From positions 124,001 to 188,000 of the forward strand of contig OMZV01000005.1 in NCBI GenBank assembly GCA_900315635.1: a stretch of DNA of 64,000 bases, given 5' to 3'. The notes beneath the pieces are model-generated. The model searched no databases. It was given only the letters and a program-made list of their open reading frames with translations, and was not told where the DNA came from. The position numbers were made by a program, and so were the translations under genes. Of this stretch, positions 8,880 to 17,054 are shown piece by piece. Origin of the DNA: an uncultured Prevotella sp. (GTDB taxonomy: Bacteria > Bacteroidota > Bacteroidia > Bacteroidales > Bacteroidaceae). How positions within the stretch are numbered: the first letter of the stretch is position 1; the number at the start of each line of letters is the position of its first letter.

Positions 8880-9473
8880 TTATTTAGCAAACCACTCGTG
8901 AATGGCAGTATCATAATGGCTGCTTACGCCGAAGGCACGCTCAGCAAACAACTTGCGGTCCTCTATTTCGGTCTGTGCGCCGTTCTTCTTCAGCAGTTCG
9001 AGCAACACTGGATATTCAGCTTTGCTCGGTATGATTACGACATCCTTGAAGTTCTTGGCTCCTGCACGGATAAGTGAAATACCGCCGATGTCGATTTTCT
9101 CAATAATCTCTTGCTCTGATGCTCCGCTTGCAACAGTCTGCTCAAACGGATAAAGGTCGACGATGACGAGGTCGATAGCAGGGATGTCATATTGCTCCAT
9201 CTGCTTTTGGTCGTCAGGGTTGTCGCGGCGAGCCAGGATTCCTCCGAATATCTTCGGGTGCAGAGTCTTCACACGTCCGCCAAGTATGCTGGGGTATGTT
9301 GTAATGTCCTCAACCTTCTCACACTCATAGCCCAACGACTCAATAAACTTCTGAGTTCCGCCGGTGCTAAGCAGTTTCACTCCTTCCTTACTCAGACGGG
9401 CAAGTATATCTTCCAGACCGTCCTTGTGATAGACTGAGATAAGCGCAGTCTTTATTTTCTTTGTACAAGCCAT
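8880..9473 (-). CDS. purH: IMP cyclohydrolase domain of PurH, without the AICAR transformylase domain
   Basis: A 197-residue protein covering only the N-terminal MGS-like domain of bifunctional PurH (usually 500-530 residues). It would catalyse ring closure of FAICAR to IMP, the last step of purine synthesis. Seen: LLSTGGTQKFIE, GGRVKTLHPKIFGGILARR, VDLYPFEQT, and DIGGISLIRAGAKNF. It ends cleanly after YDTAIHEWFAK, and no transformylase remnant lies in the 32 bases before mreB. So this looks like a settled single-domain gene rather than a fresh truncation. A separate AICAR transformylase would be needed elsewhere. Confidence 0.9.
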   Translation of the reverse strand: MACTKKIKTALISVYHKDGLEDILARLSKEGVKLLSTGGTQKFIESLGYECEKVEDITTYPSILGGRVKTLHPKIFGGILARRDNPDDQKQMEQYDIPAIDLVIVDLYPFEQTVASGASEQEIIEKIDIGGISLIRAGAKNFKDVVIIPSKAEYPVLLELLKKNGAQTEIEDRKLFAERAFGVSSHYDTAIHEWFAK

Positions 9474-9515
9474 ATATATAATATGTGTAAGTTGTCCTTT
9501 TTACCTTTAAGACTG

Positions 9516-9546
9516 CAAAAATACAAAGTTTATCTGATTCTGCAAA
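9516..9546 (-). promoter_or_regulatory. Promoter of the purH-mreBCD-mrdA-rodA operon
   Basis: On the minus strand, TATTTTTG (9516-9523) matches the -7 element. A TTTG -33 element (9543-9546) lies exactly 19 bases upstream, the preferred spacing. Confidence 0.7.
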
Positions 9547-9668
9547 AAGTAATCATTGAAATTTCTAAAAAACTATTTTCTTTTTAATATTCGTCAAACC
9601 AACCGAAGGAATAAGCCGCATAATTAAGAGCATCACAATAAAGGCTCAGATGCTATGCAAGTGAGCCT

Positions 9669-9778
9669 TAAATGGACTCTATTTGAACGTTAAATGCAAT
9701 GTAAACAGGCACTAAATGCAATGCAATCAGGCACTAAATGCAATGTAAACAGACGCTAAATGGAACGCAAGGAGAGCC
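9669..9778. repeat. 22-bp period tandem array (five units)
   Basis: Five consecutive 22-base units start at 9669, 9691, 9713, 9735 and 9757, each beginning TAAATG. The middle three share TAAATGCAATG and a closing CAGGCAC or CAGACGC. A decayed sixth unit may precede them at 9647. The 308-base gap 9474-9781 otherwise holds only the purH promoter. Confidence 0.85.
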
Positions 9779-9781
9779 TGT

Positions 9782-10912
9782 TTACCTTACAGCCCCATTC
9801 CGCCCGATAGTCAGCACCTTTGCACGGAGCTTATGTTTGACGTGATCGAAGAGCAAATTAGGATTTATAGTCCGTCCTTTAAATCGTACTTCGAAATGCA
9901 AGTGCTCGGTTGTGGCACGTCCGGTACGCCCTGTCAGGCCTATAACTTGTCCTGCCTTAACCTTCTGACCCTTCTTAACGTAATTGCGGGACTGGTGACT
10001 ATAACATGTCGAGAACCCGTAGGCATGGCGTATTACGATATAATTGCCATATCCGAAATATGGTCCCGACTGAGTAACAACACCGTCGAAAGCCGCAAGG
10101 ACTTTGTCGTTAGGACGAGTTTTGATGTCTACTCCTGAGTGAGGACGTCCGCCGCGACCACCGTACGGGCTGATAACGTGTGCCCCGGCAAGCGGGTAAG
10201 ACCAGTGTTCACGCTCTATAGCCTGCAGGTCCAGTTGAAAAGTTGAGTTCTTTGCAAGCGGATCTGAATCGGCATCATCAGGGTCTAGGGATGTTATCTT
10301 CTTCTTGCTGTCTACAACAGAAACTTTCACATAGTTTGCCTCACGGCGGAACTCAACGTTCTGCGGGCGCAACTTGTGGCTTCCCGCATCGATGATCGTT
10401 GTCGGATTAATCCATCCGCCGTCTACCATAATAGCGAAAAGGGTATAAGTCCTGCCGCCGTCACGACCGACAATCGCAACTTTCTGTCCTGCCTTGACAC
10501 GCTGTCCGACTTTTACGAGATTCTGTGCATTATGACCATAGACCGTTTCCAATCCGTTATCGTGTCTTACGATGACGACATTGCCGTACTGAGCTGTACG
10601 ACGGGACATACGGACTGTGCCAGAGAACATCGACAGAACTATGTCGCCCGGCTGTGTCGTTATCTCCAATGCCTGACTGGCAAGAAGGCGTGCCTTACCT
10701 ACCGGCAACGGAAACGAATAGCTGCCGGCGGGCAATGACTTGAAATCTATTGTAAATTTATTGCTCTTATCGAATAGTCCAGGAGTCCTGACGCTAATCA
10801 CTTGTTGTTCAGTATCCTTGAATTTTGTTTGTGCTGATATTGGCAGAACGCTCAGAAACAATAACGCTAACAGTAGTTTGAAGTACGTGGATTGATTAGT
10901 CTTTTTGTTCAT
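9782..10912 (-). CDS. Secreted double M23 (LytM) peptidase, first domain degenerate
   Basis: A 376-residue exported protein with a signal peptide (residues 1-27, ending PISAQ). Two LytM-like lobes follow. The C-terminal one (about 250-350) has the zinc ligands HSGVDI and HLHFEVR, so it should be an active endopeptidase. The N-terminal one (about 85-180) keeps the fold (YGNVVIVRHDNGLETVYGH) but reads YTLFAIMVDG where HLHFEV is expected, so it probably cannot bind zinc. It likely cleaves or helps remodel peptidoglycan. It has its own promoter, divergent from ndk. Confidence 0.88.
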   Translation of the reverse strand: MNKKTNQSTYFKLLLALLFLSVLPISAQTKFKDTEQQVISVRTPGLFDKSNKFTIDFKSLPAGSYSFPLPVGKARLLASQALEITTQPGDIVLSMFSGTVRMSRRTAQYGNVVIVRHDNGLETVYGHNAQNLVKVGQRVKAGQKVAIVGRDGGRTYTLFAIMVDGGWINPTTIIDAGSHKLRPQNVEFRREANYVKVSVVDSKKKITSLDPDDADSDPLAKNSTFQLDLQAIEREHWSYPLAGAHVISPYGGRGGRPHSGVDIKTRPNDKVLAAFDGVVTQSGPYFGYGNYIVIRHAYGFSTCYSHQSRNYVKKGQKVKAGQVIGLTGRTGRATTEHLHFEVRFKGRTINPNLLFDHVKHKLRAKVLTIGRNGAVR

Positions 10913-10941
10913 AATGTGTTTAGTTTCACAACTTTATGTTG

Positions 10942-10949
10942 CAAAGGTA
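10942..10949 (-). promoter_or_regulatory. Promoter of the M23 peptidase gene
   Basis: Minus-strand TACCTTTG, a -7 element 29 bases upstream of the start codon. It is back to back with the ndk promoter. Confidence 0.65.
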
Positions 10950-10968
10950 CAAAAATTTACCTGTATTA

Positions 10969-11000
10969 TTTGCCTAAAAGTGTTTTTTTTAATATCTTTG
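10969..11000 (+). promoter_or_regulatory. Promoter of ndk
   Basis: TTTG (-33) at 10969-10972, 20 bases, then TATCTTTG (-7) at 10993-11000. This is one of the best promoter matches in the window. Confidence 0.75.
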
Positions 11001-11045
11001 CCACATAAAAAGCATCAAAATTTGTTATCAACTAAATCATAAGCT

Positions 11046-11513
11046 ATGAAACAAAAGACACTGGTTATACTCAAGCCGTCATGCGTTATGCGTGGCTTGG
11101 TAGGCGAAGTTACAAACCGATTTGAGAAGAAAGGCCTGCGTCTTGCAGGCATGAAGATGTGCCAACTCACCGACGCTCAGCTCAATGAGCACTACGCCCA
11201 CCTCGCAGGGAAGCCTTTCTTCCAGGGGCTGAAGGACTCAATGATGTGTTCACCGGTAATCGTTTGCTGCTACGAAGGCGAAGATGCAATTGCAGTTGTA
11301 CGTACACTAACGGGCGCAACCAACGGTCGAGTAGCCGCTCCGGGCACTATCCGCGGCGATTACTCTATGTCAAACCAAATGAATATCGTTCACGCAAGCG
11401 ACTCTCCTGAGGCTGCCGAAGCTGAGCTGAAGCGCTTCTTCAAACCGGAAGAGATATTTGAGTATAAACAAGTTCAACACGATTATATCTTTTCAGTCGA
11501 CGAGGACAAGTAA
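11046..11513 (+). CDS. ndk: Nucleoside diphosphate kinase
   Basis: A 155-residue cytoplasmic enzyme that transfers the gamma phosphate between nucleoside triphosphates and diphosphates. Seen: KTLVILKPSCVMRGLVG at the N terminus, AAPGTIRGDY, and NIVHASDSPEAAEAE containing the phospho-accepting His. The family-typical KPD near the start reads KPS here. It lies 46 bases upstream of the AAA-CYTH gene, probably on the same transcript. Confidence 0.96.
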   Translation: MKQKTLVILKPSCVMRGLVGEVTNRFEKKGLRLAGMKMCQLTDAQLNEHYAHLAGKPFFQGLKDSMMCSPVIVCCYEGEDAIAVVRTLTGATNGRVAAPGTIRGDYSMSNQMNIVHASDSPEAAEAELKRFFKPEEIFEYKQVQHDYIFSVDEDK

Positions 11514-11559
11514 TCTCTCAATTACAAAGATTGTCCTCAACAATCCATCTTGTCAATAA

Positions 11560-12651
11560 ATGGCTAACAAAAACATCAAGAAGATAGTTCTCACAGGCGG
11601 TCCCTGTGCCGGTAAAACCACTGCACTGGTGAAGATTATAGAGCATTTCACGAGCCGTGGATTCAAGGTTTTCACCATACCTGAAGTGCCGACAATGTTT
11701 CTTCAGGCAGGCATGGACTACCTCACAAAGAACCGCAATCTCTTTTACGAAGGCGAGAAAGCGACCCTCGAAATTCAACTAGCACTCGAAGATAAGTTCA
11801 TGAAGATGGCGGAGCAATGCATTGAACCGGCGGTAATAATATGCGACCGGGGCGCAATGGATATATCTGCCTATATGGACGCCGACACATGGGAGAAGAT
11901 AACACGTGCCGTCGGAACATCAACCGACGAGCTCCGTGAGCACCGCTACGATGCAGTACTCCACCTTGTATCAGCTGCCGATGGTGCCGAGAAGTTCTAT
12001 ACAACGGTCAACAACCCCGACCGTCATGAGAATATAGAGCAAGCCCGAATCCTCGACAAGCGTGTGATAGAGGCATGGACGGGACATCCGCACCTGCGGG
12101 TTATCAACAACCATGAGAATTTCGACAAGAAACTTAATCGCGTTATAAAGGAGATTTCGAATGTTCTTGGACTTCCCCAGCCTATCGAGCATGAGCGGAA
12201 GTACATTGTTGAAGTTGTTGGCGAGATTGAGAATCCTATTGACAGCGACATCATCCAGACTTACCTGGTTGCCGACCCTGGTGTGGAGACACGTCTCCGG
12301 CAGCGCAGTTGGAAGGGACAGGATGTCTATGTACTCACCACCCGCAAGCGGAATCCTCACAATGAGCAGGTAGAGACGGAGCGTCAGATAACAAAGAATA
12401 TCTATGATTCCCTTCTCCAGCAAGCCGACCCGTACCGCCAGACAATTCATAAGCACCGCCGTTCATTCATTTGGAAAGGACAGTACTTCGAACTCGACAT
12501 GTTCGTTACGCCTCATCCGGGGCTCATGATTCTTGAGACTAAGGGTGTAGATGCCAGCGAGGCTGTGAATTTCCCGCCATTTATAAAGGTTATAGAGGAT
12601 ATAACCGGTAAGGAGGAATACTACAATTATAATATTGCGCTGAGAAAATAA
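11560..12651 (+). CDS. AAA-type ATPase fused to a CYTH domain (TTD14-like)
   Basis: A 363-residue two-domain protein. The N-terminal P-loop NTPase has Walker A TGGPCAGKTTA near residue 13 and a Walker B-like VIICDRG near 90. From about residue 205 a CYTH triphosphate-tunnel domain starts with the ExExK signature in IEHERKYIV, followed by ETRLRQRS and VETERQI strands. This order matches the TRPL-translocation-defect-14 type of proteins (named in Drosophila) and their bacterial relatives. CYTH domains bind triphosphates or polyphosphate; the bacterial function is unknown to me. It follows ndk by 46 bases, which hints at nucleotide-related metabolism. Confidence 0.85.
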   Translation: MANKNIKKIVLTGGPCAGKTTALVKIIEHFTSRGFKVFTIPEVPTMFLQAGMDYLTKNRNLFYEGEKATLEIQLALEDKFMKMAEQCIEPAVIICDRGAMDISAYMDADTWEKITRAVGTSTDELREHRYDAVLHLVSAADGAEKFYTTVNNPDRHENIEQARILDKRVIEAWTGHPHLRVINNHENFDKKLNRVIKEISNVLGLPQPIEHERKYIVEVVGEIENPIDSDIIQTYLVADPGVETRLRQRSWKGQDVYVLTTRKRNPHNEQVETERQITKNIYDSLLQQADPYRQTIHKHRRSFIWKGQYFELDMFVTPHPGLMILETKGVDASEAVNFPPFIKVIEDITGKEEYYNYNIALRK

Positions 12652-12871
12652 GAAAGGAGTTAGAGGGACACTGGCGAAAATGTCACCGAAGAGGTGAGCC
12701 TTCAGATAGTAATCCTCACGTGGAGCGAAAGTATAATCGAACGGTTTGCCGGTTACCTTGGTCTGAACGGCAGCACCTTCCTTAAGGGAATTGAATCCCT
12801 TCGGCAGAACGGTAGCGTCATCCTTACCCATATCCGTTGTCTTTTCCTCAGCCTTACGGTCGGCAATGGCT
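12652..12871 (-). pseudogene. Remnant of an unidentified gene, truncated at both ends
   Basis: The minus strand reads AIADRKAEEKTTDMGKDDA and continues for about 70 residues to FASVPLTPF, with protein-like composition (VLPKGFNSL, FDYTFAPREDYY). A stop codon precedes AIADRK in frame with no start codon. The only internal Met would discard the beginning. Downstream the frame runs into the end of the convergent AAA-CYTH gene, where the antisense sequence no longer looks like a protein. It is therefore either a decayed fragment or a small gene starting at the Met (12831). I do not recognise the family. Confidence 0.4.
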
Positions 12872-12883
12872 TAATTACATGTG

Positions 12884-12891
12884 CAAAGGTA
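12884..12891 (-). promoter_or_regulatory. Promoter-like -7 element upstream of the gene remnant
   Basis: Minus-strand TACCTTTG located 13 bases before the remnant reading frame opens. The promoter seems to have outlived the start of the gene it served. Confidence 0.45.
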
Positions 12892-12943
12892 CGACTATAT
12901 ATTAAAAAGGTAATTATACTTTTTCTTGGTTTACTTACCTATT

Positions 12944-13441
12944 TTACTTTTTCTCCAGTTGCAGTCCCACTTGCGTAATTCCCGGCATAACGTCCTGGTT
13001 CATGCCGTGAGCTATGCAAACGACGACCGAATCACCGCTGCTGACCGACAGATCTCCCACACTGTAAATAAAGTCATCCGTACTTATTCCACCGCGTCCG
13101 GCAAGTTGTCCGTTGTCGTTGAACACCGAACATTTCACCCTCTTATGGATAGTCTTTGCCTTAGGAGCCCTGTCCGGCTTGTTGCGTCCCGTGGCATAAA
13201 CCGAGCACGTAATGTCGAAGCCGAGTTCCTTATAAGGGTATTCCGATGTGGCACGGAATCCGACACTCATATCGTAGTTTCCCGAAGGAATGCGCCCAAC
13301 GATAAAGTCGAGAGTGTCGGTACGGTTCCAACCATCTATGCTCACCGAACGGTAATGGTCGTAAGCGAAGCGGCTTTGGCATGCCACCAAAGCCATAACG
13401 ACCGAGCACAAAACCAATATGAATACTACATGACGTTTCAT
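12944..13441 (-). CDS. gldH: GldH-type lipoprotein
   Basis: A 165-residue lipoprotein. The signal ends at a lipobox, VMALVACQS, with Cys21 as the lipidated residue. The pattern after it (AYDHYRSVSIDGWNRTDTLDF), with a beta-sandwich to the end, resembles GldH. GldH is needed for gliding in Flavobacterium and is retained in non-gliding Bacteroidales, where its role is unclear. The order holB, ricT-like, gldH is a Bacteroidetes arrangement I recognise, which supports the name. It follows the ricT-like gene by 14 bases. Confidence 0.78.
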   Translation of the reverse strand: MKRHVVFILVLCSVVMALVACQSRFAYDHYRSVSIDGWNRTDTLDFIVGRIPSGNYDMSVGFRATSEYPYKELGFDITCSVYATGRNKPDRAPKAKTIHKRVKCSVFNDNGQLAGRGGISTDDFIYSVGDLSVSSGDSVVVCIAHGMNQDVMPGITQVGLQLEKK

Positions 13442-13455
13442 TTCTGCAAACTTGA

Positions 13456-14697
13456 TTATTGCTGCGGAGCCTTCGGTTGATTCTGCGGTGCCTTCTGCTG
13501 AGCCTGTTGAGCCTTTGGCTGTTGGTTCTGATGAGGCTTTGGCTGGTTCTGCGGAGCCTTTTTCTGCTGTTGCTTTCCGTCACCGCCCTTCTTGTTTGTT
13601 GCCTTTTTCTTCTTACGTTTCTTCGACTTGTCAAAGCGGCTGATGTCGTCATTGGCAAGCAGGTCGATAGGCTTCTTGACAGGCTTGACATCCTCGTCAC
13701 GCTGTAGGGACAGTGGCTTCTCACCACGCTTGTTCATCTCGATAACCTCACGGGCACGCTCAGCGCTAATCATCTCGAGGTTGGCAGCAACCTTCTTGTC
13801 AGTAGAATAAGTGCAAAGTCCACTCAGAATGTCAACCTTCAACAGATGATACTCGCCGTCCTGAGTCTCTAGAACAATCTCCTTGCTCGGCAGACTCTTC
13901 CGTGCCTCGATATATTCATCGACCTCATAGTTAAGGCAGCACTTCAGTTTTGCGCACATTCCGGCAAGCTTTGTCGGGTTGAGCGAGATGTCCTGAATAC
14001 GTGCCGAATTAGTCGAAACAGTCGAGAAGTTCTTCATCCATGTAGCGCAACAAAGCTCACGACCGCACGGACCGGTACCTCCGATACGTCCTGCTTCCTG
14101 ACGGACACCAATCTGGCGCATCTCAATCCTTACGTGGAAAGCAGCTGCAAGATCCTTGATGAGCTGACGGAAGTCGACACGCTCATCGGCAATATAATAG
14201 AAGATAGCCTTGTTGCCATCGCCCTGATACTCGACATCACCGATTTTCATCTTCAGACCCAAGCCCTTGGCAATCTGCCTGCTCTCAATCATCGTCTGAT
14301 GTTCGCGGGCTTTTGCCTCACGATACTTGTCCATATCGACTGGCTTAGCCTTACGGTAGATGCGCTTGATGTCGTCCGGACCCTTGAGGTTTGCCTTCTT
14401 TATCTGCAAGAGAACCAGTCGTCCTGTCAGGGTAACAACACCTATATCATGACCGGGATTAGCCTCAACGGCAACATAGTCGCCCTTGACGAGCGGCAGG
14501 TTGTTGACATTGTGATAATATCCCTTTCGTGTATTCTTGAACTGAACCTCAACGAGGTCAGTGCTTTCAGCGTTTCCCGGTACATCAGCAAGCCAGTCGT
14601 ATGTATTGAGCTGGCGGTCCTGACGTCCGCAAGCGTGGCAACAGAGTCCGCGGTCGCAGCCGTGCCACAGCTTGAATTTCATATTTTTATAATCCAT
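13456..14697 (-). CDS. PSP1-domain protein (RicT/YaaT family) with Gln/Pro/Lys-rich tail
   Basis: A 413-residue cytoplasmic protein. The PSP1 core (about 50-290) includes GDYVAVEANPGHDIGVV, GRELCCATWMKNF, and a cysteine-rich MCAKLKCCLNYE. The N terminus CDRGLCCHACG adds more cysteines. Homologues (Bacillus RicT) join a complex that affects RNA processing and binds iron-sulfur clusters. Residues after about 340 are low complexity (KKRKKKK, then runs of QNQPKPHQ). The ATG at 14697 (MDYKNMKF) is preferred over 14727, which adds ten atypical residues. It sits between holB and gldH. Confidence 0.85.
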   Translation of the reverse strand: MDYKNMKFKLWHGCDRGLCCHACGRQDRQLNTYDWLADVPGNAESTDLVEVQFKNTRKGYYHNVNNLPLVKGDYVAVEANPGHDIGVVTLTGRLVLLQIKKANLKGPDDIKRIYRKAKPVDMDKYREAKAREHQTMIESRQIAKGLGLKMKIGDVEYQGDGNKAIFYYIADERVDFRQLIKDLAAAFHVRIEMRQIGVRQEAGRIGGTGPCGRELCCATWMKNFSTVSTNSARIQDISLNPTKLAGMCAKLKCCLNYEVDEYIEARKSLPSKEIVLETQDGEYHLLKVDILSGLCTYSTDKKVAANLEMISAERAREVIEMNKRGEKPLSLQRDEDVKPVKKPIDLLANDDISRFDKSKKRKKKKATNKKGGDGKQQQKKAPQNQPKPHQNQQPKAQQAQQKAPQNQPKAPQQ

Positions 14698-14712
14698 ATA
14701 TACTCTATTTCT

Positions 14713-14868
14713 TAATTCAAAATGCAAAATGCAAAATTCAAAATTATGATTACCTTCATAACCAAAATGAACAATTTGGTTTCATAGTAGGTTATAATGC
14801 TCTTTGAGTAATCATAATTTTGAATTGTGAATTATGAATTTTGAATTACTCGTTTTCATTTTGAATTA
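14713..14868. repeat. AT-rich inverted-repeat (MITE-like) element, copy B
   Basis: This fills the holB-ricT spacer. It begins AATTCAAAATGCAAAATGC with AATTATGATTA, and ends TAATCATAATTTTGAATT followed by further GAATTTTGAATTA motifs. The termini match copy A at 4057-4176 but the roughly 60-base core differs. Confidence 0.65.
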
Positions 14869-14875
14869 ATCAATA

Positions 14876-16000
14876 TTATTTCGTCAATATCAATACTATC
14901 ATCTTCAATGCAAGGTCGTAGAACACGATTTTGGCATTGGCATTCTGTCCGATGTCACGATAGGCACACTGAAGGAGTTCGTTGATACCTATAACGTTGG
15001 CCTCATTGATGAACCTCGCGAAGTTGCGGGAGAATCCCGCTTCCTCCTTTGTCTGGTAGTTCAGCTCAGGATTATGGAAGTTGTAGACGAAGTTCTCACG
15101 CACCTGACGCTGGAAATAGGCAATCATCCGGCGCTGCTTGTCACGTCCGAAAGCGCTGACAGCCTCAGACCACCGCTTCAATTCATTTACCTTACGCATG
15201 TAACACAGGCGCATCAGGGTCTCGAACATATCGAGGAACTGGCGCTCCTCATTGCCCGCGTCGATAACCTGCAGAGCATCGTTCCAACTGCCGTGGGCTA
15301 TCCTGCTTATCCTACGGGCGTCGTCCTCACCCAGTCCACGCTTCTCAATGAGAGCCTTGCAGATGTCCTCGTCAGCTATCCGCTTGACATCGAACCTCTG
15401 TGTACGGCTGCGGATTGTCTCAAGGAGCTTCTCCGGTTCCTCACTGACAAGCAAGAATACCGTCCCTACGGGCGGCTCCTCAAGGAGCTTAAGTATCTTG
15501 TTGGCACACTCGAGGTTCATCAGCTCGGGCAGCCAGATGATAGAAATCTTGTAAACACCCTGGCTCGACTTTATCGACAGCTTGTGAATCAGAGCCTCGC
15601 TCTCGCCCGCCGTGATAATGGCACGCTTCTTATCATCGCCCATCTGGGCAATCCATTCGGCAATAGTTATGTACGGGCTCTTGACTATCATGCTGTGCCA
15701 CTCCTGCGCGAAGTCATCGCTGACAGGCTTGTAGTCGGCATTCATCGACGGCAGTTTGATAGTCGGATAAGTGAAGTGCAGGTCAGGGTGCTCATAGTTG
15801 TCAAGCATAGCCTTGGCGTTCCGGTAGTTGGGATTGTCCTCCGGATTGAGCAGATAGCTGGCGAAAGCTATGGCAAGGGCAAGTTTCCCGGCACCACGCG
15901 GTCCGGTGAAGAGAATAGCATGAGGCACACGGTTCTCCGTGACAAGCTGGCGGAGCCTGTCCTTTGCATCCTGTTGTCCTATTACATCATCAAAAGTCAT
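14876..16000 (-). CDS. holB: DNA polymerase III delta' subunit
   Basis: A 374-residue clamp-loader component that helps load the sliding clamp. Seen: the N-terminal FDDVIGQQDAKDRLRQLV, a P-loop GPRGAGKLALAIAFA in which the usual Thr/Ser after Lys is Leu (common in non-hydrolysing delta'), KILKLLEEPPVGTVFLLV, and the sensor-like TIRSRTQRFDV. The zinc-binding Cys cluster of many delta' proteins is absent; in its place is a segment with KAMLDNYEHPDLHFTYPTI. It is followed by the ricT-like gene and gldH on the same strand. Confidence 0.9.
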   Translation of the reverse strand: MTFDDVIGQQDAKDRLRQLVTENRVPHAILFTGPRGAGKLALAIAFASYLLNPEDNPNYRNAKAMLDNYEHPDLHFTYPTIKLPSMNADYKPVSDDFAQEWHSMIVKSPYITIAEWIAQMGDDKKRAIITAGESEALIHKLSIKSSQGVYKISIIWLPELMNLECANKILKLLEEPPVGTVFLLVSEEPEKLLETIRSRTQRFDVKRIADEDICKALIEKRGLGEDDARRISRIAHGSWNDALQVIDAGNEERQFLDMFETLMRLCYMRKVNELKRWSEAVSAFGRDKQRRMIAYFQRQVRENFVYNFHNPELNYQTKEEAGFSRNFARFINEANVIGINELLQCAYRDIGQNANAKIVFYDLALKMIVLILTK

Positions 16001-16053
16001 ATCTCTTTGGTAATGCGAATTTCATAATTCAACATCTTGTACTAATCGTTCTA

Positions 16054-17013
16054 TTATTCATTTAGCAGTCTCTGCATCACCTCCCTGACGCTGTCGACGG
16101 CTGAGACTGTATAGAAATGGACGTTGTTGACTCCATGCCTGTAGAGCTCGCGCACCTGACGGACTGTCCATTCCACGCCGAGACGCTTAGCCTCTTCGTC
16201 GCTTGTGCAGTGGCGAGCCAGTCCTGCCAGTTCCTCGGGAATGTCGCAATGGAACGTCTTCGGGACGACAGTCAGCTGTGACAGTTTGGCAAACGGCTTT
16301 ATTCCCGGAATGATTGGAATGGTCACGCCCATCTGCCGAGCCTTGTCGACGAAAGCGTAATACTTCTCGTTGTCATAGAATAGCTGCGTAACGGCATACT
16401 CGGCACCGAGGTCCTGCTTCATCTTCAGGTACATTATGTCCTGTTCGAGGTTAGGCGCTTCCTCGTGTTTCTCCGGATAGGCAGCCACTCCATAATGGAA
16501 AGGCTTGCCCGGATGCTTTATGGCAGAACCGTCGATGAAGTATCCCTCATTGAACTTGTTGACCTGCTTGATAAGCTCAGTGGTATGCGCATAGCCACCG
16601 GGTGTCGGCGTAAACCGCTTGTCCTCACGAGCCTTGTCGCCACGGAGCAGCATCAGGTTGTCAATACCGAGTATCTGCAAGTCGATTAGCTCATACTCAA
16701 TTCTCTCGGCTGTAGCGCCGGAGCAGATTACATGCGGGCAGACGGGAATGCCATAACGCTGCTGGATAGCGGCCGATATGGCTATGGTGCCGGGGCGGCG
16801 GCGTATGCTCTGCCTCTCCAGGAGACCGTCCTCACGCTCGTGATAGACGTACTCACTGTGGTGGGTGGTTATGTTGATGAAGAGCGGATCGAACTCTTTC
16901 AGTTTGTCGATTGACCGGAACAGCGCCTCTGTGCCGTTGCCTTTAAGTGGCGGAAGCACCTCGAAAGAGAAGTGGCGTCCGGTGGTATCGCTCAACAGTT
17001 CCTTTATGTTCAT
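16054..17013 (-). CDS. metF: 5,10-methylenetetrahydrofolate reductase
   Basis: A 319-residue FAD enzyme that makes 5-methyl-THF for methionine synthesis. TIM-barrel landmarks: FSFEVLPPLKG with the catalytic Glu, NITTHHSEYV, NLMLLRGDKAREDK, GAEYAVTQLFYDN, and PIIPGIKPF. Length and motif order are typical. It lies 53 bases upstream of holB on the same strand and has its own -7 element at 17047. No S-adenosylmethionine riboswitch is visible in the short leader. Confidence 0.95.
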   Translation of the reverse strand: MNIKELLSDTTGRHFSFEVLPPLKGNGTEALFRSIDKLKEFDPLFINITTHHSEYVYHEREDGLLERQSIRRRPGTIAISAAIQQRYGIPVCPHVICSGATAERIEYELIDLQILGIDNLMLLRGDKAREDKRFTPTPGGYAHTTELIKQVNKFNEGYFIDGSAIKHPGKPFHYGVAAYPEKHEEAPNLEQDIMYLKMKQDLGAEYAVTQLFYDNEKYYAFVDKARQMGVTIPIIPGIKPFAKLSQLTVVPKTFHCDIPEELAGLARHCTSDEEAKRLGVEWTVRQVRELYRHGVNNVHFYTVSAVDSVREVMQRLLNE

Positions 17014-17046
17014 TGTTTGTATTGCCGTTTAATGCCTATTAGCCTA

Positions 17047-17054
17047 CAAAATTA
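17047..17054 (-). promoter_or_regulatory. Promoter of metF
   Basis: Minus-strand TAATTTTG 33 bases upstream of the metF start codon. No convincing -33 element. Confidence 0.5.

Noticed and set aside
9647-9778. CRISPR array near 9.7 kb
   Set aside because: The units are contiguous 22-base repeats without spacers, and no cas gene is in the window.
12463-12831. A 122-residue minus-strand protein overlapping the AAA-CYTH gene
   Set aside because: Only the part beyond the AAA-CYTH stop looks coding; the rest is an antisense shadow.
15074-16027. A 317-residue plus-strand frame opposite holB
   Set aside because: Antisense shadow of a clear gene; no coherent domain.
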